From: Ulva prolifera
Taxonomy: Eukaryota > Chlorophyta > Ulvophyceae > Ulvales > Ulvaceae
Direction of reading: 5' to 3'
Assembly (NCBI GenBank): GCA_023078555.1
Contig: CM041204.1
Location: 1,960,485 to 2,024,484 of the forward strand
DNA: 64,000 bases
This document shows, in pieces, positions 1-11,700 of the stretch. Under the pieces are notes generated by a model, which did no database searches, was not told where the DNA came from, and saw only the letters and a program-made list of their open reading frames with translations. Made by a program: the position numbers and the translations under genes. The first letter of the stretch is position 1. Every line of letters begins with the position of its first letter.

Positions 1-92
1 AACCGAAACATTCGCTGACACGAAAGGAATCCCCCCATCCGCATCTGGTGTGAACCACTGATTTCGACACGGCTGACCCTGGCGGTGTGCAG

Positions 93-1725
93 ATCACCCG
101 AAGTATGCGCGATTGTGCGCCAACGTCACCGTCTCCGACGGCGACCCGGGCAACAACATGTGCCTGCCGCAGAGCGCCAACCTCTCCAGCCTGTCCTTCA
201 GCCAGGCGCGCGAGATGAAGTCATACATCTCATGCATCGGGGAGGCCTCTCCGGAGTGCGAGCTGGTACGCCCCAGCCTGACCCTTCACCCTGGGAGCCG
301 CCTGTGGACACGGCCGCTCCCGGGGACACCGCCGGCGCGTGCAGCCACAGAATTGGGCCGAGGCCACCGAAGCCACCGTGGCATATGTACGGTCTCATGT
401 TTTGTTGGATGAATTGCCGGAGCATTAGGGTGCGAAGCGGGGATGTCTCGCGAGCAGGCAAACCGGACCCGATCGCAGCAGCACAGCTGTGGAACCTGGG
501 GTATCCAATTTTTCAGATGTTCAAGCAGTTGCGACCGGAATCATGCCGTTGTCATACTTCATGTTCCTGGGTCTGTGAGCGCAGGGGTGTCTCCCGCCAA
601 ACACACAGAATATGATTTGGTTCTGTCAAATGACCCCGCTGTCCCCTTACCTTGCGAGCCAGACGGTCCGACGGCCTGCTGGCCATTGAGACCAACACCC
701 GCACAATGTAGCACATGCACACAGCACTGCCGGTGCGACAGCCACGCACGACCGGCCACGGCCGGGTCCGAGGTGGGTCGGCTTCCGTCGCCATTGGTCG
801 CGTTCAGGACAGCACGTGGGCTGCCCCGGCGGTGCAACCGGCCCCTCCAGCTTTGTCCTTGTAACACATGACGGGCCTAACTTCTTCCGGAGGCGTGCAG
901 GTTCGCGCCGGCCTGTACGACTTTCTCGGCTGCAAACCCTGCGGAGACGTCGCCAACGCCGCGGCCCTCGTGGAGGGCGCATGCACGTCAGTCTTCGGCG
1001 CCGACGGCACGGCGGCCGCGTGCGCCGCGGCGGGGGCCGCCGCGCCAGACACGGACGCCCGGGCCATCGCCAACGTGACCGGCGTGCCGCTGCAGCCGCA
1101 AACGTCGCCGGGGAACGACTCTGGCGTGAGCGTGCCGCTGCTCGGCGGCCCGCCGACGGTGCGGGGGGGCGCCGTTGACACGCCCGGAGCGGGCGCACCG
1201 GCCCCGGCGCCGGCGCCGGCGCCGATGCCCGCGCCGGCAGATGAAGCGGCAACTGCGCCGGAAGCAGGTGTGGATCTGCTCCATACTGGCGTCTGTAGCA
1301 GCCTTGATCACAGATGCGGGCATCCAAATTCATGGATGCCGTGTGCATGCGCCGGTGGAGTGGTGGCTGGGGCGCCACATGCATTGTGGCCCTGTGTGAC
1401 AACTTGAAGCCGGTGACTATCCAGATCCGCATGAGCTGAAACGGCGGTATGCATGAGTCAGATGCATGCACTCACGACTCAGAGGGTATGCTGGTCGTGT
1501 GTCAGCGCCGAGTGTCTCATGGGATCCAGCTCCGGTGCATGGTGTCCGGCTCCGTCACGACGCGGAGGCGCATGTGCAGGGGGCGCGGGGCAGGAGACCT
1601 CCGCCGCGCAAGCGTCGCCAGCGGCCCCTGAAGACACCGTCCAGCAGAGCCGCGCCGCCCCCCTCCGTGCCGCTATGGCCGTCGCGGCGGTGGCCGCAGC
1701 GGCAGCGTCTGCATGCATGCTGTAG
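93..1725 (+). CDS. Gene A: 3' part of a secreted Cys-rich, Pro/Ala-rich protein with a hydrophobic C-tail
   Basis: Three exons can be joined in frame: 93-265, 901-1267 and 1580-1725, with the stop TAG at 1723-1725. The 5' end lies outside the window, since exon 93-265 opens after a CAG acceptor in phase 1. The visible 227 residues hold a first module with NVT, a GNNMCLP motif and a SYISC motif. A second module follows that begins VRAGLYDFLGCKPCGD. Then come a Pro/Ala linker (repeated AP pairs) and a C-terminal hydrophobic run ending AAVAAAAASACML. That tail looks like a GPI-attachment signal or a single membrane anchor. N-glycosylation sites (NVT, NLS, NDS) and paired cysteines fit an extracellular protein. 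Gene B at 8748-12238 has the same module order and intron phases (1, 0, 1), so the exon model is mutually supported. No known family was recognised. Confidence 0.6.
266..900 (+). other. Intron 1 of gene A with a linker-like remnant
   Basis: Intron with donor gtacgc and acceptor gtgcag. Positions 276-350 inside it still read, in another frame, a Pro-rich stretch with the motif EPPVDTAAPGD. It resembles NPPVDAAPPPPD in the last exon of gene B. This may be a decayed linker exon or an alternative 3' end. Positions 824-868 carry one copy of a dispersed motif ending ctttgtccttgtaacaca. Confidence 0.35.
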
Positions 1726-2472
1726 AATTAGAAGCTGTGGGGTTCACAGCAGCACGTGCTGCGTGTGCTGCGTGCTGCAGTCCACACGATGCCAGTGGCA
1801 GAGCGCCACCACGGCAGACTTCAGCGACCGAGGCAGGTCAGCAGGGGCTGCAACCCCCCTGGCCTGGGGCTGCCTTACACGTGATATGTGTCCGTGCCGG
1901 CTCTGATTTACAGTGTGCGGAACAGCTCGTGGCATACTGTGGGGGATCCTCGTATCTGGCCAAGCTGACGCCGTTGTGCAGTGGCGAGTGTTTGATAAGG
2001 GACAAGAGGGAATTGGGGGCAGCGGCCGCGAGCGGCGGCTGCGAATTGTTCAGTATGTATGCATGCGTAGCATGCAGTTGTACTCCGGAAGCGGTCCGAG
2101 CCCGCGCCTAGTCTAAGTCTGTTGGTGTGGACGCGACTTCCGGGCTCCAAGATTCCGTTCCAGTCACAGTCGGTCGTGAGTGATCAGCATGGTGATCTCA
2201 CTGACGTTGCCGGTGGCGACGTCCATGCATGGACGTAGCGACTATAGTAGTCACAGAAAAAAGTTTGCAAACTGCTTGAAGGAAGGTGACCTCTCCCTGC
2301 AGGCCTCGAGGCCAACTTGAAATATGCATCAAATCGGGATGCCTGTGGCAGCACAGAGATCTCTGGGCTCTGCGTGCTGCGTGAATAAGTCATGCTTTTT
2401 TGATATAAATAACCGAGAGGTGCAGTAGCTAGCTGTTGCTGCGGCTGCACCCTACTAATTGTGTGTTCTGAG
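1726..2472. other. Intergenic, no gene seen
   Basis: This stretch lies downstream of gene A. Short frames here have no conserved look and no splice-consistent structure. Several TGCATGCA-type palindromic octamers occur (for example around 2058-2074). No promoter or RNA gene was identified. Confidence 0.4.
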
Positions 2473-2566
2473 TGTGGTAATTAAATGGTGATCTGTCTTG
2501 CTATTGATACCTCTGTTCAATACACACAGAACACCTGTGCATCTTCTGTTCAGACAAGATTTGTGT

Positions 2567-2694
<128 letters not shown>

Positions 2695-2766
2695 TGTGCT
2701 GGTGAAAGGTATAAATACCACTGTGCTTTCTGTAGCAGACATCTTGTCTGAACAGAAGATGCACAG

Positions 2767-2878
2767 GTATGTACCTCCAGCCACTATAGCTCAGATTATG
2801 TTTTAGAGTGCTAAGTCTTGTTGTGTGTGAACACTAGTACTGTGGGAAGCAAGTTTGCTCAGAGAGCATTCACTGCAG
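2767..2878 (+). other. Candidate introner or retained intron (112 bp)
   Basis: It begins with a strong donor (gtatgt) and ends with ctgcag, in the context CAG|GT...CAG|GT. It is absent from the otherwise matching inverted copy at 2473-2560. No second copy was found in the window. Whether the host sequence is transcribed is unknown. Confidence 0.5.
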
Positions 2879-2987
2879 GTGTTCTGTGTGTATTGAACAG
2901 AGGTATCAATAGCAAGACAGATCACAATTTGATTACCACAATGCCGTCTGACACTGTGTGCCAGGGACAGTTGCTTTGGCTGCAGAG

Positions 2988-3512
2988 AAGGTGGCAACGG
3001 AGACCCAGATGCGCCATGATAACCTGGCTCGTGCCTTGCGCCTGGTCGCCTCTTACGCCGGACTGCAGTCTGCCCTGGAGCCGCTCTACCGTGCCCTCGC
3101 GAGGGGCGCGGGTGTTGAGCTGAATCGCCGCGGGGACGTCGTCGTGGTCATGCCGCGCCTGGAGATGGCGGCCGTGGACGTCGTGGTCACGCATGCGCCG
3201 GCGGCCTCATACGTGGCCGCTGCGGCGCGGGAGACGGGTGCGACGGCGGAGCAGGCGGAGGACAGGAAGCGGGACCGCTTCCGGCGGGAAGTGCCTGACC
3301 GTGCCGCGTTCCGGTTTGTTCCGTTTGCGGTCGAATCGTGTGGCTTCATGGGCAAGGGTTGCGATATGATGCGGGCCTGGAGGGCGCGATCCTGCCGGAC
3401 TGAGTTGTGAGTGCGGTTGTGGTGTTCGTGTGTGTGTGAGTGTATGTTGCAGTTGATTCGGATGAGATTCGGTTTCGGTGTTTGTTTTCTTCCGTTCACT
3501 CTTTTGTGACAG
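2988..3512 (+). mobile_element. LINE copy 1, 5'-truncated and internally deleted
   Basis: The sense strand matches the C-terminal coding part and 3' UTR of the element on the minus strand at 5584-6735. It starts at the segment encoding KVATETQMRHD and ends at the family 3' end (cactcttttgt). It is flanked by a direct repeat, ctttggctgcagag, at 2974-2987 and 3513-3526. A GACAG just outside is also shared, so this is a convincing target-site duplication. Relative to the longer copy, roughly 170 bp are missing near residues corresponding to ESCGFMG, between two short GCA repeats. Sequence agreement elsewhere is close to 98 percent by eye, so the insertion is recent. Confidence 0.75.
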
Positions 3513-3526
3513 CTTTGGCTGCAGAG

Positions 3527-4918
3527 GCCTCGGGCCCGGGCTGGCAGTACACGAATGCGCATGTGGCGATCGGGGGCGCCAGCATTCGCGCGATGCGTTA
3601 CAGCAATGCCCATGTGCACCATGCACATCCTTTTTTTTTCATCCTGAGTCTGGCTGTTGAGGGTGGGCTGTGTCGCCACACTGAGCGGTTCGCCACGGCG
3701 TGCCTCAGGCGCATCGCATGACAGGCACAAGAGCATGACAACTGCATGAGGATACACTCAAGCTGTCGCTGCCAGCTAACGGCACCGGTACCGCCTACGT
3801 GACCTTGTCAGCACTGGCTTCAGCCCGCTCGCGTGCTTGCAATGTCTTCTACCACGGGCTGGTCGCGCCCACGTGGACACTCAGCAATGCCATCTTGCAT
3901 ATAGATAGCAAGATTCATCAGTATAGCAGCAATGTTGACGCATAGCAGCAAGATTCATCAGCTTCTCAAGTGAGTATAGTATAGTCTAGAGCTTGGGCAT
4001 CCGCTGGGTGTGGTGACCATGCATGAGGGTCTGCAGTGAGCCCACACACGACACCGCAGCTACCGCGTGGTGCGTGTCACAACGACAAATATGAGGAGCC
4101 TGTAGCTGATATGTGGTTCGGGGCTGATATGTACAGCCCGATACCATGGTATCGGGTTGTGCCGATGACCGGGGGAGCTGAAAGCAGGTGTGTACAGCCG
4201 GAATCCCTGGAAACCAAGCGGCCGGACAACATTGAAGACTCCTGGCGAAAACTGGGGAATTTCACCGGGGATCTCCTGCAAAAGAAGGGAGCACATACAG
4301 GCTTATAAGCCTGCAGGGTTATTGTCATGAGACCCGGCGCCGCGGCCAGCTGCTGGGCCGGGCCGAACTGGTATAGTGCCACTAGGGGATCGCGTGGTGC
4401 CGGACGGCACCGGCGGAGCATCTCCTGGGAACGGCGTGGTGCTCGATTGCGTCTTTGCACGGCCAGCCAGCTGAACCGCGGCGTTCTGCAGCACATGCAT
4501 GCACATGCGGGCTTCACGCTGAGAGTTCGACCGGTCATGCTGGAACCGGCAAAGCTCGTACTGCGAATCTTTGCAGGATGTTGGCGCGGGAAGAGGTCGG
4601 TGGGAAGGCGTGTCATGATCTGGCAACAGCTATATGTTGCATCTGCTTATTGTATCGATATCACCGCGCGGGTCTGGGCTGCGTTTATGGGCTGCGTTTA
4701 TGGCAATGCTACTGGACTGTTCAAGCAGGCCTAGGCAGACACGCTTAATCTCAAGCTGTCATGCTGTAGCTCTGCATGGCATGCTTCGAATGTTCTACAC
4801 GATTGATGGCGAAATGTAAGCGCCGCAGCCAAATGATTTACGCACAACCTTGAGACAGAACGTTTGATAGCTTAGCTTTACGTTTACACAAAGGAACTTG
4901 CATCACCCACTGGGAGCC
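3527..4918. other. Spacer between LINE copies, no gene seen
   Basis: Short frames only. It contains a 15-bp direct repeat agcaagattcatcag near 3908 and 3947, and the palindrome at 4133-4160. No coding exon or RNA gene could be supported. Confidence 0.4.
4133..4160. repeat. 28-bp palindrome centred on ACCATGGT
   Basis: A perfect 20-bp core, 4137-4156 (cccgataccat and its complement), is extended to 28 bp with one G-T pair. Its centre, taccatggta, is the same as that of the larger palindrome at 34247-34300. Confidence 0.8.
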
Positions 4919-4931
4919 ATGGAGGGGCTGT

Positions 4932-5098
4932 CTCGGGAGCAAGGGTTGCGATATGATGCGGGCCTGGAGGACGCGATCCTGCCGGACTGAGTTGTGAGTG
5001 CGGTTGTAGTGTTCGTGTGTGTGTGAGTGTATGTTGCATTTGATTCGGATGAGATTCGGTTTCAGTGTTTGTTTTCTCCCGTTCACTCTTTTGTAAAT
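4932..5098 (+). mobile_element. LINE copy 2, strongly 5'-truncated
   Basis: It carries only the last 17 or so codons (SREQGLRYDAGLEDAILPD, stop) and the 3' UTR to the family end cttttgt. It is flanked by the 13-bp direct repeat atggaggggctgt at 4919-4931 and 5099-5111. Truncation at variable 5' points with a shared 3' end is the signature of target-primed reverse transcription. Confidence 0.85.
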
Positions 5099-5306
5099 AT
5101 GGAGGGGCTGTAGGGGCGGGGTGCTGCCCGTGCTGCGTATGTGGACGACGGCTCATCATCATGATGTTGAGAGGGCCTGCAAAGAGTCTGTACTACAGAG
5201 CGTGACACGAGGGGCAACGCGTGCGGAGCATCGTGATAGCGAGGCGTCACTCTGTAGGCTAGCAGGCTAGGAGCGCTGCATCCGGTCAAGCAACTGCTGC
5301 AGTATG

Positions 5307-5355
5307 ACAAAAGAGTGAACGGGAGAAGACAAACACCAAACCCGAATCTCATCCG
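5307..5355 (-). mobile_element. LINE 3'-end fragment
   Basis: Reverse complement of the last 49 bp or so of the LINE 3' UTR (acaaaagagtgaacgggag and onward), with a few substitutions. No flanking duplication was evident. Confidence 0.65.
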
Positions 5356-5583
5356 GTCAATCCGGTACCGGTCAAGCATGTACCGATAGCATGAGGTGCT
5401 GAGCTCAGAGGTGCAGCTGTGCGCGTCGGCAGACTCGAGTCTCTCGAGCTCGTTGCATAAGTACACAGGTCTCTCGGGAGCAGGGGTTGCGGTATGATGC
5501 GAACCTGGAGGACGCGATCCTGTCGGACTGAGTTGTGAGTGCGGTTGTAGTGTTCGTGTGTGTGTGTGTGTGGGGGGGGGTAC

Positions 5584-6735
5584 CTCACAAAAGAGCGAAC
5601 GGGAGAAAACAAACACTGAAACCGAATCTCACCCGAATCAACTGCAACATACACTCACACACACACACGAACGCCACAACCGCACTCACAACTCAGTCCG
5701 GCAGGATCGCGTCCTCCAGGCCCGCATCATATCGCAACCCTTGCTCCCGAGAGATGACAAGCCCAGACTTCCGATACATATCCGCATTGCCGCGCTGCAA
5801 TGACACCGACAACACCCGCAGCGCCCACTGGACAAACGCGCCTTTGGAGATGCGCCCACTGGCAGCGGCCACATCCCCCAACTGACCGACGAACCTCACG
5901 GCAGCCGTGCCCATGAAGCCACACGATTCGACCGCAAACGGAACAAACCGGAACGCGGCATGGTCAGGCACGTCCCGCCGGAAGCGGTCCCGTTTCCTGT
6001 CCTCCGCCCGCTCCGCCGTCGCACCCGTCTCCCGCGCCGCAGCGGCCACGTATGAGGCCGCCGGCGCATGCGTGACCACGACGTCCACGGCCGCCATCTC
6101 CAGGCGCGGCATGACCACGACGACGTCCCCGCGGCGATTCAGCTCAACACCCGCGCCCCTCGCGAGGGCACGGTAGAGCGGCTCCAGGGCAGACTGCAGT
6201 CCGGCGTAAGAGGCGACCAGGCGCAAGGCACGAGCCAGGTTATCATGGCGCATCTGGGTCTCCTTTGCCACCTTCTTGCAGACCATGGCGTGGTCTGGTT
6301 CGGCGGCAACACCTGCACTGCATTTGCACGGAGGGGGGGGGACGTCCGTCGGGACGCGGAATCGCAGGCGGTGCCACACCGCCAGGACAAACATGTCGTC
6401 GCCCATGGTGAGAATGCCGCCCGGCAGAGCGGAGAGGAAGGCGCCTGCAGGCCCCCCCGAGGCGCTCCTGAGCCACGCCGCTTCCCGCCTGCCGGCCGGC
6501 GTGTCGAGGTCGATGCCCTGTAGCACGAGCGAGGCCGCATGGTCCGCGACCGCGCGCCCCACCTCGCGCTGGGCCGCTAGCAGCTTGCCCGAGACGAACT
6601 CGTCCGGCAGGTCACGGGCATCCGCCTCCCACCCCAGCAGCTCATGCAGCTCGTCGAACAGGCCCTGCCAGCGCTGCAACAGACTGCCCCGGCTGTGGCC
6701 GCGGAGGGGGCGGAGCAGGTCCGGGCAGCCGGCGA
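5584..6735 (-). mobile_element. LINE copy 4, longest copy, inserted into copy 3
   Basis: A minus-strand insertion of about 1.15 kb that carries the C-terminal part of the reverse-transcriptase protein and a complete 3' UTR. Flanks share a tgtgtg-G-run-ta sequence (5564-5582 and 6737-6749) whose G-run differs in length. That is the likely target-site duplication. The 5' end is truncated inside the coding region. Confidence 0.8.
5693..6679 (-). pseudogene. LINE reverse-transcriptase polyprotein, C-terminal fragment
   Basis: The 328-codon frame starts at an internal TTG. The same frame stays open upstream to about 6735 (LAGCPDLLRPLRG and onward), where the insertion is truncated, so no true start is present. 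Residues 118-134 form a zinc-knuckle-like C-x-C-x9-H-x3-C (CKCSAG then DHAMVC), followed by TQMRHDNLAR at 141-150. Downstream motifs are VVTHAPAASYVAAAA, PFAVESCGFMG and LSVSLQRGNADMYRKSG. This arrangement after the polymerase domain is known from many retrotransposon polymerases of algae, plants and invertebrates. The polymerase core and any endonuclease are missing. The flanking copies, shared 3' end and target-site duplications make a non-LTR element the best reading. The clade was not determined. Confidence 0.65.
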
Positions 6736-6813
6736 GGTGTGTGGGGGTATGTTGCTGTTGATGCGGATGAGATTCGGTTTCAGTGTTTGTTTTCTCCCGT
6801 TCACTCTTTTGTA

Positions 6814-8747
6814 AACTATATTGGTCCCAGGTATAAATCGTACAGCAGGGCTATGCTTGAGCATAGGTCTGCTAAATTTTTGCATAGCTAGCTTGCACCG
6901 GTATGTCTATCTATGTTGCAACAGGAGATAAACCTCGGACAGTCTACAGAGGCTTGCACGGCCTGTATGACTTGATATCTGCAGAGCTGCAACGTAAGTG
7001 TGACACCATGTTATGCGGCGAACTCTTGCGACGAATCGAAACACTGGGGACGTGCGGGCCTCATGTTGATATGAGGGGCACATTTGAAGCTAACTAGTTA
7101 GTACTGTTGAAGTGATAAGCCAACGAAAATCTAGGGGAGAATTACATATCAGCGGGTTGGTGCTGCAAGCCTTAAGGCTCCAAAGAGCCAATGTCCAACT
7201 GGAGTCAGAGAGCTGTCTACGCGACGCGGTGGGTCACCCTCCACGCGGTGATGACGCTGGCACCACGTGGTCGACGCAGTGCTGCGCACACGCACCGAGA
7301 TGGAAGTCCTACGGTTGCGTACGCCGTTACATCGTGACTCGGACGTCGGATGCACCGGTAAAAAACACCTGTTTATCTTACATGCACATCGCGATGCATC
7401 GTTGCCAGCGGCCATGCGCCGGCATGCTTGCCTTTCCGAAAGGAGTCCCGCTTGCAATGGTGCATCATGAGGGCTGGCGCTGAAGGCCGTACTGCTAGTA
7501 TTTGTTACAATGAGTGAACGGGAGAAGGCGAACGCACTGCTAGTAGGCTTGACGAATTCGATTTCCAAGGTCGTCAGCCGTATCGTGCTTGAGCGCGCGC
7601 TAGCCGGGTTGGATCATTTGTCCGGGGCTAAGTGTAAGCCTGCGCGATTAAGCTTGCATTGCGCTTTGCGACATACGTAAGCTTTCACATATAGGAGTTC
7701 TCGGCGGCTGCCTTTGCATAAGCGCTTGTCTTGGCTGTGTCGCGCAAGGGCATGCGCATGCGCGCAGTTAGCACCGCAGGCCTGAATGCATGCCCGCGCA
7801 CGTGCACCGGTACCACAGAAACAGCGATAGCGGGCAGCGCAACTGCTTAAGAACGAGGACACCAGCAGAGGACACGGCATGCCTACAGACAAATGGTAGA
7901 TTTAAATCGACTCCACACGACACGGCATGCTTCAGATGCGCATCTAAGCCTCCGGATCTCCCCTGTTCAACCGGTATACCTGGGCTCATATGCATGGAAT
8001 CGCAAATCCTTGCAAGCACGTGGATGTGCAGCACCTGTGATCACGCGTGGCCAGACACACAACATGTAGCTGTGGACAATTTGGTTCGGGCTTCCCTTAT
8101 GTTTAGCAAAGTAAGCGCGAAAAGTGCCCAGTTGACACGCATTACACAGAGCGCTTTGTCACCGGTGATCACGGAGCGCTCGTTTCGAACGCGAGGAGGT
8201 CGACACGCGCGAGGCCCTCCACTGTGAGATCGATGCATCGACGGTGCGCCCAATGCATGGCCACGTCGTGCTGCGCATCTTGCGTAACGCCGTGTGATTC
8301 GGCACCTAAGCTTACGATACGCACCAGCCCAACTGGAGCATTGGGTGTCAATGCGCCGTGATCTTAGCTGATGATGATCACACGTATTATTGCGAGGAGG
8401 ATGTCTTCTTGCAGGCCCTTCTCCGCTGTTGAACTGGCCTGCACCATGTCGCGATGAGGAACGATCTCATTTCGAGCTCTCGCACTGTACTTCACATTGA
8501 CCGAGCATGTTGCGGTCTAGCTCTAGAGCTGCGCTTCGGGTAAAGCAACTCGGGCAGCGCATCGCACATGCCTCGAGGCTTTGATAATGCGGCTACCTTG
8601 TTTAGTATGCTGAGACTTCTCCTGCATTAGGCACGCGTCCGTCAGTGTGGCTGGCTTTATAGGCGCCTGTGCGTATAGGCTAGGCCTGCCGCGGATGCGG
8701 CAGCGGACTGGAATCCCTCCTGCCGGCTTCGTAGCTGCTTATCTCGA
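6814..8747. other. Intergenic, no gene seen
   Basis: AT-richer than the exons, with short unconvincing frames. A 14-bp match to the LINE 3' end on the minus strand (agtgaacgggagaa) occurs near 7512 and may be chance. The stretch just before 8748 would hold the promoter and 5' UTR of gene B. No TATA-like element stands out. Confidence 0.4.
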
Positions 8748-11700
8748 ATGAAACTTTGGAAGGTGGTTCAAGGGGCTATTCTCACATTGGCGCTTCTCTC
8801 TACCGTGAACGCTGCAGGTGAGTCTCGCCTTGCTGGTGACCGCTGAGTTTTGGGATGCCGAGGATGTGAACACACCAGTGTTACCACCAGCGCAATTTTT
8901 GTTTCCCGCCATAATTTTTTGGGGCTTGCAACGTTTTGAAGTCGGCCATGCCGACGACGGCCTTGCTGCATGAACTCGGTTGCGACGAGCCAACAAGAGC
9001 GCAGGACATGCTTCACACCCGGTCAGCTTGGCTTCGACTGCATGCCCATCATCACCTCTGAAGTCATCTGAGACAATACTGTGACACGAAGCTGCTTCCC
9101 CGATGCGGTCCGTGCACCACGGACGCGAGCGGCATCAATGCAAGCCTGTACTCGACTCGCCACGCACATTGCCATCACACGCCCTGAACTTGCAGCGGAG
9201 ATGCTGTATTTTCACTCCTTCTTGAACAGAATGCAGAAGCTGCGCTGCATTCAAGGCTGCCTAGACGCAGGCGTCATCATCACGCGCTGCTCTGTGCGAC
9301 CAACCACAGACAGCGCCCTGCTACGTTTCGGTATCTGCGCGCTGCACCGACCTCCACCTACGTCAATGCACCCAAAGCAACGCACAACGACCCCAGCATT
9401 GTATCAGCATCGCTCAGGAGGCTCGGGCTTGTCGCAGAGTGTAACGGTGTGTGCGTGAGGCTTACAGACGCGCTTGTCCAGCGCCTGAAGCTCCACCGTC
9501 CGTAGCAATCGCCAGTGGCCGTGCACTCCTTTGAGTCCATCCAGGAAGCAAGCCTGACGCCTCTTGGGGCTGCGTGTGTTTGCCTCAACATCTTGCTCGT
9601 GCAGTTGCTCCCAGGAGCTGGAGATTCCTTGGCCAGCTGTTCTAGTGTTTCAGCACAGGCCACCTGAACGCATGCCACACCTCCATCACACCAGGCCGTG
9701 TTCCTTCACTCTTGTCCTTTTCCTCTTGTGGGATACATCAGGTCATTGGGCTTGCTTTAGGCAACCAGGACAGCTGTGGCACATGAAGACGTCCAGTCAT
9801 GTGATCGTAGCTACTTCACATGTGGCAGTTGGTGACCTCTCAGTCAAGCAGTCAGCCAGCCACTACAACCACCAACCATTCGCACAATCGTCAGCACGGC
9901 TGTCAACATCTGTGTCACACGTCCAGTACACCCATTCAAATATACAACCGGAGATGCTGCGCAGCTTTCTGCAAATGGTACCGCAATGCCCTGACCGACT
10001 CGGACGCAGCGGTCGTGAGCGGCCTATGCCGCGCGACCACCACCACCGGGGCCGGGGACCGCTACACCCACCTGCTCATGGACTTCCTCTACTGCTCCAC
10101 CCCGCAGCGCCGCACTGCCGCTGCGGCGGCTAGACCAGCCGGGGCTGCGGGGAGCGCAGCCCCGGCCCCTGCCGGCAGCGGCGCCTGCACGGCGGCTGAG
10201 GGTGCGCACGCTGAGACGTCTATGTATCTTGCTGCTGCATATATCCACTCCAAGATCGAATGCTGCAGCGTGCTTGCGCACCAAGGTTACAATTGCATGT
10301 GTTTGCTATGGGTGTGGCCAGCTTCGTCGGCGCCTCTTGCTGTGATCACTGTTTTGTCAGAGGCACTGTGCGATCAACGTGAGCCCGAGCCTCACAGCCG
10401 GTCATGCACCAACCACGTCAACTCCACAGCGCATAGCGGACTCTGCAGCAGAGTCATCGGCGCAGTGATTGTATGCAAGACCACATAGCCATTGTGATAC
10501 CACGCCGCCTGGTTACGCAAAGCTCGTGTGCCGTGTGGAATGTGTCGCCGCGGCTGCAGAGACGCGGGCGTGCCGCACAATCGCGGTCGTCGCGGCCACC
10601 GGCAACAGCAGCATCTGCCTTCCCGCCGCCTTCCCGAACGACGCGGTCACCGCGGCGGAGGCGGAGGAGCTGCCGGCCGTCGTCGCCGAATGCCTGGGGG
10701 CCCCCCCGGCCGCCGACGACCTCAACTGCAGCTCGGTGCGCCCCTGCAGCGCGCCCGCCCCCGCCAAATGCTGCGTCCGCTTCCCGGCCGGAATGTGCTG
10801 TTTTTTGGATGTAGCGGCCGTGTCTAGTTCATGACGCATGCTCGACCTCGAGTTCTTGGCCTCTGTGATGGGGTAGCGTGATTGCCCCGACAAGAACAGG
10901 CAGTGATTAATTGACTGTGGTTCTGCTCGGCCGTGCTGGCTTGGTGGCGGCGGTGTGCTGTGCAATTACGGTCCTCTGGGCCGCCGGGTTCCCAACTGCT
11001 TGGGCGCTTGCTTTGCGTTGTGCGCTTTCTGGGCGCTCCGCGTGCAGCCCGATGGATGTCGGCGTTCCCCTGAGCGCAGTGCACTGATGCTTCCGCCTGC
11101 TTTCATCCATTCCTGCTGGGGTATGTGGCGAGGCGGCTCGAGAGCGCGCGCCATCGCCAGTCCTGGGATCCCGCTGCCGTGGTTGAGGGACACTACGCAT
11201 GCAACGCATGCATGTAGACAGGTGAAACGGTCACATGCCGTCCTTCGGCATCTAAAACCAACTGGCCTCAGAGCCCTGCGTGCCCGCACGCCCCGACCAC
11301 CACATCACTGCACATCCCCAACACTTCGCGCACGGCACATCGGCCGTGGTGCATCAGGGGCGCCCCTGTGGCTGTGCTCGCCCGTCACCGTGCTGCGTGC
11401 TGTGCAGCGGCAGTTCAACTTCTTCAGGATGCTGGGGTGCGTGGAGTGCGGCGCCGAGGCGTCCACGGCAGCCGAGATCTACGCATGCTGCGCTGCGGCG
11501 GAGCGCATGGAGGAATGTGCTGAGGCGTGCATGGCCGAGGGGCCGGTGTCCATCGGCACCCCTGTAGACACCCCCGGTGCGGCTGCCCTCCCACACGCCT
11601 CCGCCGCCCAGTGCACACTGCTGGGCTGCGCTGTGCTGCGTGTTGCGGGCCTCACAGCGTGCATCATCTGTCCTGAGCGAGTCCAGTGGGAACCACATGA

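Larger units (their letters stand above)
5471..6813 (+). mobile_element. LINE copy 3, split by a nested LINE copy
   Basis: The left half, 5471-5582, has the final codons and the start of the 3' UTR. The right half, 6750-6813, resumes at the next part of the UTR (atgttgctgttgatgcgg) and runs to cttttgtaa. Removing the minus-strand copy at 5584-6735 plus one duplicated tgtgtgGGGta stretch rejoins the halves in the order seen in the other copies. It is therefore one older insertion interrupted by a later one. Confidence 0.75.

Noticed and set aside
3086-3757. 223-codon minus-strand frame over LINE copy 1
   Set aside because: It is antisense to the retrotransposon coding segment, and the sense strand carries the conserved motifs.
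5471-6813. LINE 5' inversion by twin priming
   Set aside because: Both the + and - segments contain the same 3' UTR sequence, and the flanks show a duplication. Two nested insertions explain it better.
7509-7525. Another LINE 3' end on the minus strand
   Set aside because: Only about 14 bp match, which is too short to claim.
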